From an uncultured cyanobacterium (GTDB taxonomy: Bacteria > Cyanobacteriota > Vampirovibrionia > Vampirovibrionales > JAGQHJ01): a stretch of 64,000 nucleotides of DNA. Where the stretch lies: contig CALAJO010000025.1 of the NCBI GenBank assembly GCA_937922745.1, positions 1-64,000 of the forward strand, given 5' to 3'. The translations under genes and the position numbers were made by a program. The notes below the pieces were generated by a model. That model was given only the letters and a program-made list of their open reading frames with translations. It did no database searches and had not been told where the DNA came from. Numbering within the stretch: position 1 is the stretch's first letter; every line of letters starts with the position of its first letter. Positions 15,996 to 24,720 of the stretch are shown one piece after another.

Positions 15996-17167
15996 TTTTT
16001 TAACCGCCTTAGGTAAAGCAGGCCTTGGCGGAGGGCTTGGTCAATGCCTGCTAAAAATGCCAGCCATGGGGTTTTATACACTTCCAGATTCCACAAGGGT
16101 TGTTTTGTTTTGGCCCATTGCGATTTATAGGGTTCATCACCGCGGCCAAACTCAAAAACCTTGGCACCCCGCGTAATGGCGTCCGCAATCAATGCGTCGA
16201 AATGAAGAATACCAGGCCGATACTTCTTGTACTGTTCGTTGTAAGTCACTATATGGCCCAGGGCATTTTGACCGTTGATGAACACCATTTGGTATCCCAA
16301 CACCTTCTCTCCCAGGGACAAGCCGGAAAATAGCAATTGGCAATGATTCCGAATATCAGGCTCATAAAAATGATAGTAAGCATCGCGATAAAAAGACTTG
16401 AGTTTTGGGTATCGTCGAAAATCGCTTTTAACCCCTCTGAGCTGCCAATACTGGATATGGCTCTCAAAAAAAGCGGCAAGATGGGCATCCACATTATCGG
16501 AGGGCGCATAGAACGCCAGGGCGAGCTGGTCTTCTGGGAAGTCCCGTTCTAAGTGGTTTTTGACGCGCTTTAAGTCCTTTTTGAAACCCCGTTTCCGGGT
16601 AATGTCCTCATAGGCTTCTGCGCTTTCCGGCAAATCATAATAGGGCATTGACATGGTGGATTCGATACGGAACCTGGGAAATCTGTCTGACAAGAAGGCT
16701 ACCAATGTCTCCAGGTCATCACGTTCCCAGCAAAAGCGCAAGTCGATAATATCCCATTTGGGTTTGTATTGCCGAATGGCATCTGCAATGCACTGCAAAA
16801 ATTGTGTTCGGTTGGCTTGTTGGTCGCAGATCAATTGCATCCAGTCGTACACATCCGGATCGGTGCCTATGAACTGAACTTTCCGAAAAATCCGGTTGGT
16901 TAGTCCGCGGGGCACTTTGCTAATTTTTAATGGGGCTGCCCCTATCAACTGCCCGGTATGGTCGCGGACTGTGATAACAAATAACTCTAGGGGTGGAAAA
17001 TGTTTTATAAACGTCATGAGCCAGGGATGAGTCAGGCTGATATTGCTGAGGCCGGCTTTTTCAAGTAAAACGACCCATTCAGCAGAGAGCAGGGCAAATT
17101 CTTCCGGCGATTGAATCAGTTGCGTGATATAAGTATCAATTGTTGCTGTAGGCGATGTGGACACCAT
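15992..17167 (-). CDS. FemAB/CelD-like acyltransferase of the exopolysaccharide cluster (1)
   Basis: About 391 residues of the same family as the next gene. N-terminal domain: FALLSAEWVVLLEKAG, LTHPWLMTFIKHFPP, VRDHTGQLIGAAPLKI. C-terminal domain: ITRKRGFKKDLKRVKNHLE, FFESHIQYWQLRG, GEKVLGYQMVFINGQNALGHIVTYNE, YRPGILHFDALIADAITRG and FEFGRGDEPYKSQWA. This two-domain layout is typical of CelD/BcsL-type proteins that modify polysaccharides. The ATG at 17167 is assumed; a TTG at 17188 is possible. It follows the polymerase gene directly and overlaps its own paralogue. Confidence 0.8.
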   Translation of the reverse strand: MVSTSPTATIDTYITQLIQSPEEFALLSAEWVVLLEKAGLSNISLTHPWLMTFIKHFPPLELFVITVRDHTGQLIGAAPLKISKVPRGLTNRIFRKVQFIGTDPDVYDWMQLICDQQANRTQFLQCIADAIRQYKPKWDIIDLRFCWERDDLETLVAFLSDRFPRFRIESTMSMPYYDLPESAEAYEDITRKRGFKKDLKRVKNHLERDFPEDQLALAFYAPSDNVDAHLAAFFESHIQYWQLRGVKSDFRRYPKLKSFYRDAYYHFYEPDIRNHCQLLFSGLSLGEKVLGYQMVFINGQNALGHIVTYNEQYKKYRPGILHFDALIADAITRGAKVFEFGRGDEPYKSQWAKTKQPLWNLEVYKTPWLAFLAGIDQALRQGLLYLRRLKK

Positions 17168-17251
17168 AATCCCGATAGGCTTGTTCAAGCAAAGGCAATC
17201 ATTAGTGTAACATCAATTTACACGTGCCGGGGAATATTTCCACCGATTGCA

Positions 17252-18793
17252 CTATGCAAGGCGTTCTCGGCGAGAAAAAGTATATGTTAATGTGGCTAAA
17301 ACAAAAAACAGCATCGGGGCATCAAACATATACGTCATCTCATCAAACGCACAAACTGCCAGGAAGTAAATCCCCATGGCAATAACGCTATTTAATAACG
17401 GTTTGGTGTAAATATGATGAGAGGACCAGGCTCTCCGAAGCGAATTCAACATAAGGGAGATTGCCGAAACGAAAATCAACCAACCTAGAATGCCCAAGTC
17501 GTAGATTAGTGAAATGTACCCATTATGCACCAGCATTAAGGGGGCTGCATTCAACTTGTCGTGATAAGTCAGTTGGAAAACCCAGGCGTTAGCTGCAGTA
17601 AATCCATTGCCTAACCAGTAGCTGCCATTTTCCATCAGGTTCAGGATTAGGCCATCCCAGACCTCGTATCGCCAGTCCAGGCTGGCTTGCTGCTCAATCC
17701 GGGCCTGTAGGATATCAAAGAAGCTTTCCTGGGTGATGATCTGATACATCAATATGCCAATCGGCACAATGATCAACATGAGCATTGCCAGCCTGAAAAA
17801 GAGCTTTCGGATATGCGCGGAAGAAAGGCTTAACAGGAAATAAACAGCGCCGGCAAGGAGAAAAACGGCAATAGCAGTTTTGGACATCCCTAAGAGAAAG
17901 GCAAATAAATTGAGACTTAAAGATGAGATCAGTAATCCAAACGGAATCCGTTGATTGTCTCGGCTTTGGTAATAACCAAACAAGCCCATCAGGTAGAGAA
18001 GGAGGATACCCATATGGTGTGAGAACGGGTTAGGGTGGGTGAAGATGCCGATTGCGCGTTGAAAGCCATCAATTTTCATGGCAAAGAAGCCAAATGGATA
18101 GCCAATCAGCGTGATGAGGGCTAAAAAACCTGTCAGCCAGAGCAGCTTTCGATTAATGTTGTCAAAAAATTGTTGTGGATTGCGATTTTGCAACATATTG
18201 ACACCGGTTAAACCAATTCCAACCAGGCAATAGAAGTAAGAGGTGAACTGGGCAATCCCGATAGAGCCTTCTGACCAGACACTCTCCATTTCATCTCCGG
18301 GACTGACGGCATGGCTGTTAAAAAACAGGAAGTAAAAAAGCAACCATAGCCAAAAAGCCAAGTAATACTTAAAATGCGGTACTTCCCGGAGTTTGCCGAA
18401 GTGCTTGCAGGTTAACACTAATCCCGGCAGGCCAATGGCCAGCATTAAAATGGGGCGTAAGTGCAGGTTGATGCCCACAACAAACAACAAGACGTTATTG
18501 ATAAACTCTACAACCGGCCAGGCCAGGATATAGAAATAAACCAGTAACTGTGGCTGCCGGTAGAGGTAGATAATGTAGCCAACATACCCAATTCCGCCAA
18601 AAGCGAGTATGAAGAGCTTGAGCAGTTTATTTAATGAAAACAGGCTTTCGAACTGCGTTACCCCGACAGCAGGGAGGAGGAAGTAGGCAAAAAGGGGAAT
18701 CAACGTGCCCAGAAGCAACCCGACTCCCCAGACAGGGAAATCACGCAAAGTTGAAACCAAATTAGAGCGATATGTCAGTGTTCCGTTTTGCAC
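17252..18793 (-). CDS. O-antigen ligase / Wzy-type polymerase
   Basis: The 513-residue polytopic inner-membrane protein has about 12 hydrophobic helices and the long periplasmic loop of the O-antigen ligase/polymerase family (region LQARIEQQASLDWRYEVWDGLILN, followed by NGSYWLGNGFTAANAW and APLMLVHNGYISLIYDLGILGW). The sequence HNGYISLIYDLGILGW matches the family's 'HN.yl..l.e.GilG' element. It likely polymerises or ligates exopolysaccharide repeats. It starts with GTG and lies 29 bases after the chain-length protein gene, in the same operon. Confidence 0.85.
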   Translation of the reverse strand: MQNGTLTYRSNLVSTLRDFPVWGVGLLLGTLIPLFAYFLLPAVGVTQFESLFSLNKLLKLFILAFGGIGYVGYIIYLYRQPQLLVYFYILAWPVVEFINNVLLFVVGINLHLRPILMLAIGLPGLVLTCKHFGKLREVPHFKYYLAFWLWLLFYFLFFNSHAVSPGDEMESVWSEGSIGIAQFTSYFYCLVGIGLTGVNMLQNRNPQQFFDNINRKLLWLTGFLALITLIGYPFGFFAMKIDGFQRAIGIFTHPNPFSHHMGILLLYLMGLFGYYQSRDNQRIPFGLLISSLSLNLFAFLLGMSKTAIAVFLLAGAVYFLLSLSSAHIRKLFFRLAMLMLIIVPIGILMYQIITQESFFDILQARIEQQASLDWRYEVWDGLILNLMENGSYWLGNGFTAANAWVFQLTYHDKLNAAPLMLVHNGYISLIYDLGILGWLIFVSAISLMLNSLRRAWSSHHIYTKPLLNSVIAMGIYFLAVCAFDEMTYMFDAPMLFFVLATLTYTFSRRERLA

Positions 18794-18822
18794 GTTGATT
18801 CAACCCATTCGACTTTGTAATT

Positions 18823-20619
18823 TTAGTTATCGGTATTAATGGCTGGGTAATCATCAATCGCCACGTGGCCGTTACCGTGACCATTCCCGTTTTTGCCCTT
18901 GCCATTCACAGCAACGCCGGCTAGGGTGTTCGAACGCAGCGCATTTTTAATGTTAACGGCGTCAATAGAATTCAAGTCGTCATACAGTCTCTTTTTGTTG
19001 CGAAAGCGTCCTCTGGCTTCCAGTCTATCCAGTGCCGCATCAGCGTCATCAAAGCTGCTGGAGTAAACCAGTTCCTGGGCATTGCGGCTAGGTGCTTTAT
19101 AGACCATCGGTACGGAGACATAATCAAACTGTTGTAAAGTTTCTGCCTCACGCCTGGATTGGCGCCCAAACAGTTCGCGGTGGTTCACCATATTCACCAG
19201 GTCGTTGAATTTGTACTTGGTAAGCAGGGTCAGCGCACCGCCAGCCAGCCCGAGAATGAAGCCCAGTAAAAGCAAATGCTTTTGTGTTGGGAATTCTGCT
19301 TGTTGCGGCAGCCTGGGGGCATCAATAATGAAAACGTTGCTCAGGGTTTCTGCTTCTTTCAGCTCCGCTTCAAGTTCTTTCTGGCGAAGGGTATACAGTG
19401 CGCTACTCAAGGAGCGTTCTTCCTCTTCGATGTGTGCCAGTCTTTCTTCCAGTTGCGGGAAGGACTCAACTTTGGTTTCCAGCTCAGTCAGGCGATTGCG
19501 TAACACGCTGGCTTCCGTATTCAAGCGCATCGCTTCCGCCTGGGCTGCAACCATTTGGTTAATGGCGGTTCCACGTGTCACGTCAGCCACGGCCATTGTA
19601 TTAGGATGGACATTCTTACCTACTGTGCGCGTAATCTCAGACTTTATATCCTGTTCAACCTGATCCAGCTGGCTTTTAACTTCTTTCAGCTTAGGGTTTT
19701 TCTCGGTTAAGGTTGTCTTCATCTGCGCATAGGTCTGGGAAAGCTGGTAATACTGATCCTGCAATTTACTGAGGGTGGTATTCAAACCCATGGCGGAAGC
19801 TTGTAGGGCATTCTCAGGCGTCAAGTTCAGCATCTTCTGATAACGAAGGGCTTCTTCCTCTTTACCCAACGCCCCAGCTTCAACCTCGTTGAGTTTGCTG
19901 GCCATGGCGATGACATTTGCCGCCAGTTCATTGCTTTCCTCGGTTAGGTTAATCGTTCCCATCTTGCTTTTGTATTCGCTTTTCATATGGCGAATGGTCT
20001 TGAGCTTGTTTTTGATTTGATCAACCTGTTTATCCAGGTAAGACGAACGGCTTTTCTGCTCTGCACGGTTCAGTTCCATGCTGGCTTGCTGGAAGGCCGT
20101 TAGGATAACATCCAGCCCTTCTTTCGCAACAACCGGGTTTGCCCAGGAGAATTGAACCGCAATATAGTCCGTTCCCGGCTGGTTTTTGGACTTGATAAAT
20201 CCTTTACCCTGCCCAAAAAAGACTTTCCATTCTTCAGCGGTCTTAATCTTAAGGCGTTTCAGCTCTTTGGGATGCTCATTCTTCAGGTAATTCCAAAGCG
20301 CCTCACTTACCATCTCGGCTTTAAGGAGCCCCATGGTGTTTAAGACCGGATTGGATGAGCTGGAAGACGTCGTTTGAATCGTGTAATTCTGATCCTGGAC
20401 AATATACCGTCCTGTCAAAACTGAATCCTTAACAAGCACAACGGAATCGGACGTGTATTTAGGCGTATACGCTACCAGGCAATAAACCAGCATCCAACTC
20501 CATATGAACAACGCAATGCCCAGGGCTAAGGGGCCTTCCTTTCTCAGGAAGTTTTTGATGGCCATTCTCTGGTAGTTGTTCAGTAATTTTTCGGTTTTAT
20601 CAGCAACGATTGTAGCCAA
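18823..20619 (-). CDS. Wzz/GumC-type polysaccharide chain-length regulator without kinase domain
   Basis: The 598-residue protein has the polysaccharide co-polymerase layout. A membrane helix lies near residues 33-53 (LALGIALFIWSWMLVYCLVAY), then a Wzz domain, then a long coiled coil (residues about 180-420, many Glu/Lys/Gln heptads). A second helix (KHLLLLGFILGLAGGALTLL) follows, then a cytoplasmic tail. No Walker motif or Tyr-rich kinase tail is present, so length control here is not through a fused tyrosine kinase. The tail ends in Gly/Asn/His-rich residues. The start is a TTG with AAGGAG nine bases upstream. It acts with the Wza-like exporter encoded just before it. Confidence 0.85.
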   Translation of the reverse strand: MATIVADKTEKLLNNYQRMAIKNFLRKEGPLALGIALFIWSWMLVYCLVAYTPKYTSDSVVLVKDSVLTGRYIVQDQNYTIQTTSSSSSNPVLNTMGLLKAEMVSEALWNYLKNEHPKELKRLKIKTAEEWKVFFGQGKGFIKSKNQPGTDYIAVQFSWANPVVAKEGLDVILTAFQQASMELNRAEQKSRSSYLDKQVDQIKNKLKTIRHMKSEYKSKMGTINLTEESNELAANVIAMASKLNEVEAGALGKEEEALRYQKMLNLTPENALQASAMGLNTTLSKLQDQYYQLSQTYAQMKTTLTEKNPKLKEVKSQLDQVEQDIKSEITRTVGKNVHPNTMAVADVTRGTAINQMVAAQAEAMRLNTEASVLRNRLTELETKVESFPQLEERLAHIEEEERSLSSALYTLRQKELEAELKEAETLSNVFIIDAPRLPQQAEFPTQKHLLLLGFILGLAGGALTLLTKYKFNDLVNMVNHRELFGRQSRREAETLQQFDYVSVPMVYKAPSRNAQELVYSSSFDDADAALDRLEARGRFRNKKRLYDDLNSIDAVNIKNALRSNTLAGVAVNGKGKNGNGHGNGHVAIDDYPAINTDN

Positions 20620-20675
20620 GTTCCCATTCTCCTTTGAGGTAAAGCTCTCTCTAATAAATCTTTTCCGTTAATAAT

Positions 20676-21755
20676 TTAGTTTCGTCCGGCATTCATAGCC
20701 CATATCAGGTTAAACGCGGTACTGGCGGCCGCGGTAAAGGGCGAAAACACTCTTGAGACGGTTTCCGCAAAGCGCCCGGTTTTGTATACCTTTTGCTCCG
20801 AGATGAAGACAACGTCATTAGGCTGCAACACCGTGTCCATCTTGTTGGCTTCTACAAAGAGGGTGTCAAAGGTGTCTTTTCCCGTAAATCTTCGGATTGC
20901 AACCTTCTCACGATTCGAGTTTTCCTTGAACCCGCCCGCTTTGGCAATGGCCGAGTTCAGGTAGGGTGACTCTCCATTCAGATCATAAACACCGGGTGTG
21001 CCCACTTCCCCGATTACCCGAACAGGAAATGTGCCGGGCCCAATGGAGGAACGCAGTAACGTGCTGTAATCCGCCTCGTTTAAAGCACCCTGCGCAAGCT
21101 GGGGAACGAAAACGCTATCCCCGCTTTTAACCAGGATATCCTCTTCGGCATTGCCTTCCTTCAGCATTTTCATCAGGTCAACAACTTCTTTTTGGCCGGA
21201 TTCCGCACGCTTCACCTCAATGCGGCTCAGATCGGCATTGGTCAAGACACCACCGGCATTGGCCAAGATGTTCGACAGGCGCAGATCAACCCGGGCGACG
21301 GGCTCAACTTGGTAGGAATCCTTTTTGGAAGCCGTGGTTAGCTGGTACATCCCCGGATGCTTGACGGCACCAGCCAGGTATATAATCCCCGGCTTTGTAT
21401 GACTGATTGCGATAGTCACAACCGGATCAACAATCAGATCCGACAGCTTTTCTTTCACTTCTACAGAAACTTCGCCGAGGGATTTGCCTGCAACCAGTAT
21501 ATCGCCTGCGCCGTTGAAGGTTGCAAACCCATCTTCCCTCACCATAATGTCACTTTGTGCCAAGTCCTGCTGGTTGTAGACCTGCATTGTCAGCACATCT
21601 CCAGGGCCAACGCGATATTGCGATTGCGTATAGTTAATCGAACCCTTGAGATCTTCGGCAAGGCTAATGCTTGGCATTATTGCCGTTAAGAGTGGCAATA
21701 ATAGTGCTATAACAATGCTTTGGTAAGTTTTGTCTACTAAAAGTGATTTAAACAT
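20676..21755 (-). CDS. Wza-like polysaccharide export protein with SLBB domains
   Basis: About 359 residues with a signal peptide (IVIALLLPLLTAIMPSISLAE). It contains the Poly_export domain (QYRVGPGDVLTMQVYNQQDL, then VREDGFATFNGAGDILVAG and VTIAISHTKPGIIYLAG) followed by two SLBB beta-grasp domains (HPGMYQLTTASKK onward, and VRVIGEVGTPGVYDLNG onward). It forms the periplasmic/outer-membrane channel for exopolysaccharide. No lipobox cysteine is visible. The ATG at 21755 is chosen; a TTG at 21767 is the alternative. It is the first gene of the five-gene exopolysaccharide operon. Confidence 0.9.
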   Translation of the reverse strand: MFKSLLVDKTYQSIVIALLLPLLTAIMPSISLAEDLKGSINYTQSQYRVGPGDVLTMQVYNQQDLAQSDIMVREDGFATFNGAGDILVAGKSLGEVSVEVKEKLSDLIVDPVVTIAISHTKPGIIYLAGAVKHPGMYQLTTASKKDSYQVEPVARVDLRLSNILANAGGVLTNADLSRIEVKRAESGQKEVVDLMKMLKEGNAEEDILVKSGDSVFVPQLAQGALNEADYSTLLRSSIGPGTFPVRVIGEVGTPGVYDLNGESPYLNSAIAKAGGFKENSNREKVAIRRFTGKDTFDTLFVEANKMDTVLQPNDVVFISEQKVYKTGRFAETVSRVFSPFTAAASTAFNLIWAMNAGRN

Positions 21756-22098
21756 AGCAAATAACAACCCCAGTTCGATTGCTAATTCAATGGTGATGGG
21801 AAAAGATAGCGATCAATAATCGATCAAAGCGATTATAGTTATATGATAGTTGTACAGTTTGTAATATAGCCCGCCTGACTGATTCACTTATCAAAGCTGA
21901 ATTCGATCAGGCTCTTGTATTCTCTCTGTTCGTTACTGCCTCTAACACAGACTCTAATCATCTTTTGTTCTATCTGAGGCATGAGCTTATCTTGTAAATG
22001 CTGATTTTAAAAGTAACATTTTGTTAGGATTTTGTTAGAAAAATTAACGATTTTCTGGAAGAATCCTCCAACATATGTCATAGGGATAGCGATAAAAA
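21756..22098. promoter_or_regulatory. Divergent intergenic region with promoter and small operator-like repeat
   Basis: No gene fits here. On the minus strand a perfect -10 hexamer TATAAT lies at 21832-21837, about 75 bases upstream of the wza-like start. It overlaps an inverted repeat ATAATCG/CGATTAT (21816-21822 with 21830-21836), which could be a regulator's operator for the exopolysaccharide operon. A well-matched -35 is not evident. The plus-strand half, upstream of the pterin synthase gene, is AT-rich without a clear consensus promoter. Confidence 0.4.
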
Positions 22099-22926
22099 AT
22101 GCCATATTTAACCAAGCGAGTCGGCTTCTCTGCGGCGCATCACTATTGGTCCGACCGCTTTACGGAGCAGGAAAACAGCCAGTTATTCGGTTTATGCGCC
22201 AACCGAAACGGCCATGGTCATAACTATAAAGTGGATATCACGGTCTCGGGAGAAATATCTCCACAGAACGGGATGATTATCAATTTTTTTGACCTGGATC
22301 CGATTTTGCGCCGCAGCATTACTGAGCCCCTGGAGCACAAGCATCTTAACCTGGACATCCCGTTTTTTAAGGACAATATTCCCACTTTAGAAAATATCAC
22401 CCTTTTTTTATGGAATAATCTAAGTTCGGAATTGGCTGGGCAGTCTCTCGGTCTTGCCCTGCTCAAGGTCATTGAGAATGATGACTTATATGTTGAGATG
22501 GATGAAAAACACTTCCCAATGTTGACCCTGACAAGAAAATACACCTTTTCTGCCGCGCACCGCTTGTGGAATGAGGCTTTTACCCCGGATGAGAACGAGA
22601 TGCAATTTGGCCCTTGCATCCGTGTCCATGGGCACAACTATACGCTGGAAGTGACGATTGCCGGAGCGCCTCACCCAGAAACCGGTATGATTATGAATTT
22701 GCCGGATTTGGATGGGCTGGTCAAATCCACATTAATTGACAAGGTGGATCATTACGACCTGGATAACGATGTGGAAATGCTGCAAGGCAAGTTATCCACG
22801 GTTGAAAATGTGGCAGAGGTCTTTTTTTGCCGGATGGCGCCGCTTATCAAACCTCCGGCCCGGCTGTATCGGATACGGTTGTATGAATCCGAAACCAACT
22901 GGACGGATATCGTTAGCAAGGAGTAA
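22099..22926 (+). CDS. Tandem 6-pyruvoyl-tetrahydropterin synthase/QueD-family protein
   Basis: The 275-residue protein contains two complete copies of the PTPS/QueD fold. Copy 1 has zinc ligands H14 in FSAAHHYW and H39/H41 in NRNGHGHNY, with catalytic-type C33 in LFGLC. Copy 2 has H154 in FSAAHRLW, H177/H179 in RVHGHNY and C173 in QFGPC. Both retain the later GM-I-x-N-[FL]-x-DLD segment and the E-(S/N) region near the end (VIENDDLYVEM; LYESETNWTDI). These enzymes convert dihydroneopterin triphosphate to pyruvoyl- or carboxy-tetrahydropterin. Single-domain proteins are the rule, so the fusion is unusual. The next gene, an SDR, begins four bases after the stop. Confidence 0.88.
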   Translation: MPYLTKRVGFSAAHHYWSDRFTEQENSQLFGLCANRNGHGHNYKVDITVSGEISPQNGMIINFFDLDPILRRSITEPLEHKHLNLDIPFFKDNIPTLENITLFLWNNLSSELAGQSLGLALLKVIENDDLYVEMDEKHFPMLTLTRKYTFSAAHRLWNEAFTPDENEMQFGPCIRVHGHNYTLEVTIAGAPHPETGMIMNLPDLDGLVKSTLIDKVDHYDLDNDVEMLQGKLSTVENVAEVFFCRMAPLIKPPARLYRIRLYESETNWTDIVSKE

Positions 22927-22930
22927 GGAA

Positions 22931-23671
22931 ATGGATTCACTAAACGGCAAGGTTGCCCTGGTAACAGGTGCAGGCAAAGGAATTGGCCTGGCAATCGCCA
23001 AAATGCTGGCTTCCCAGGGGTGCAACCTCATGCTTAACGCCCGCACGGAAACTGATCTGGTTAAGGCACGTGAAGCCATCTTAAAGGACTCCCCCAATTC
23101 GGTTCGGGTAGAGTTTCTCCCGGGAAGCGTTGCCAGGGCGGAAGTGGTAAAGGCAATGGTGGAGGCGACAGTTGATATCTTTGGCAAGTTGGATATCCTG
23201 ATTAATAATGCCGGTGTGGCGCCTCATTTCGTGCTATTGCAGGAGCTTACTTTAGATGAGTTGGACAATACGATTGATATCAACCTCAAAGGCCCGATGT
23301 ACGCAATGAAATACGCGATTCCGCATATGGTGCATCACGGTGGCGGAACCGTTATCAATATCAATTCGGTTGCGGGGAAGACGGCTTATCCGTTTTCCAG
23401 CGTCTACTGCGCGTCCAAGTTTGGTCTGGCGGCCTTAACGGAATGCGTGGCGGGTGAGCAGCGCTCGAACAACATTAAAGTCATCGGCATTTATCCTGGA
23501 GAGGTGCATACGCCGATATGGGATACGATTGAGCCCGGTGTCCGGCAGAAGCCGGAGCATATGCTGGATGCGCAAGATATTGCCGAGGCCGTTCGATATG
23601 CCCTAACCCAGCCCTCGAAAGCCTTTGTAAAGGATATCACGTTGGTTCCGCTAAACCCGCCACCGCACTGA
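22931..23671 (+). CDS. Short-chain dehydrogenase/reductase linked to the pterin synthase
   Basis: The 246-residue protein is a classical SDR: cofactor loop VTGAGKGIGLAIA (TGxxxGxG), NNAGVAP, catalytic Ser in NINSVAGKTA, Tyr and Lys in YCASKFGLAAL and IGIYPGEVHTP. The basic residue N-A-R-T after strand 2 favours NADPH. AAGGAG lies seven bases upstream of the ATG, and the gene directly follows the tandem PTPS. In eukaryotes PTPS acts just before sepiapterin reductase, also an SDR, so a reductive pterin step is a reasonable inference. General fabG-like activity cannot be excluded. Confidence 0.85.
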   Translation: MDSLNGKVALVTGAGKGIGLAIAKMLASQGCNLMLNARTETDLVKAREAILKDSPNSVRVEFLPGSVARAEVVKAMVEATVDIFGKLDILINNAGVAPHFVLLQELTLDELDNTIDINLKGPMYAMKYAIPHMVHHGGGTVININSVAGKTAYPFSSVYCASKFGLAALTECVAGEQRSNNIKVIGIYPGEVHTPIWDTIEPGVRQKPEHMLDAQDIAEAVRYALTQPSKAFVKDITLVPLNPPPH

Positions 23672-23675
23672 TGCG

Positions 23676-24656
23676 CTAGGTATTGGCCAGGAGTGCCTGA
23701 GTCGTCTTGAAGTGCAGTTTGGCCACTTCACCGAGCGCTTGGGGGCCATGATGCTGAATCAGTTCACGGGCGCGTTGGGAAACCTGGGCGCTTGCGCCGA
23801 AGGGCAGGCTGATCCCGAACTGTTTGCCAAGGGTATCCATTTTCTGTACAAACCGCACCCTGGCAAGGATGCTGGCTGCGGCGACGCCCACGTTGGCTTC
23901 CGCCTTGGGGGTTTGATGAAGGGTGATTTGCTTGCCCAGCGTTTGCAACTGGGAGCGGATATAATGCTCGCTGCCGAATTGATCGGCAATGGCATGCGTG
24001 CAATCCGGGTTTTGCTGCAAAAGGTTCTCCAGTACCTTGGCGTGCCCCCAGGCCAGTAGATGGTTTAAGTTCTTGCCGGAGTTTTTGAATTTTTCATATA
24101 GCTCATTGTAGCGTTTGGGCCCAATTTCTATGACATTCCAGGCGTTCGCTCCCACAATCTCCTTGATTTGATTGGCCATCGCTACCATCTGCTGATCTTT
24201 TAACAACTTGCTGTCCATCACGCCCAGGGTTTTCAATTTGGCGCAGATGTCAGGCGTGGTGTATACCCCGGCAATCACCAGTGGCCCAAAGTAGTCTCCC
24301 TTACCGGATTCGTCGGTGCCGACATATGGGACATCCAGCATCACAAGCCCTCGTTGAGGCTGTGGGGATACTTTCGCAGGCGCCGGTTTTTCAGCGGTTG
24401 CAATCGGCGTTGAAGTTTGGCCCGTCACCTGGTTGACCACGGCAAGAACTGTGTGAAAGGCGTTTTCATCCGTCGCCTCCAGGTAAAATGTGCCGTTGGT
24501 AAATTGCTTTGCCCGAACCCACCCGCTTGAAGCGCTGTAATCCAAACGATACAGGCAGTTTTGCTCCACTTTTTCCACAGGGTTGCCGACTGCCAGCAAA
24601 GCCGCCTTGAGCTGCGACTGAAAGAGGGGAGAAACCGTCAGTTTGGTTCGATGCAT
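23676..24656 (-). CDS. rnhC: Ribonuclease HIII
   Basis: The 326-residue enzyme removes RNA from RNA-DNA hybrids. The N-terminal 100 residues form the TBP-like substrate-binding domain typical of HIII (SSGWVRAKQFTNGTFYLEA), followed by a Pro-rich linker. The catalytic domain shows VGTDESGKGDYFGPLVIAGV (D and E of the active site), GVMDSKLLKDQQM, HAIADQFGSE and KAEANVGVAAASILAR. It overlaps nothing and converges on the SDR gene five bases away. RNase HIII is more usual in Firmicutes and some other groups but is sporadic elsewhere. Confidence 0.92.
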   Translation of the reverse strand: MHRTKLTVSPLFQSQLKAALLAVGNPVEKVEQNCLYRLDYSASSGWVRAKQFTNGTFYLEATDENAFHTVLAVVNQVTGQTSTPIATAEKPAPAKVSPQPQRGLVMLDVPYVGTDESGKGDYFGPLVIAGVYTTPDICAKLKTLGVMDSKLLKDQQMVAMANQIKEIVGANAWNVIEIGPKRYNELYEKFKNSGKNLNHLLAWGHAKVLENLLQQNPDCTHAIADQFGSEHYIRSQLQTLGKQITLHQTPKAEANVGVAAASILARVRFVQKMDTLGKQFGISLPFGASAQVSQRARELIQHHGPQALGEVAKLHFKTTQALLANT

Positions 24657-24720
24657 AGCTTATCCGTTTATCCGACACAACAGTTCTTTATTGTGAATGA
24701 AGCGGGGCCAGTCGCCAACA

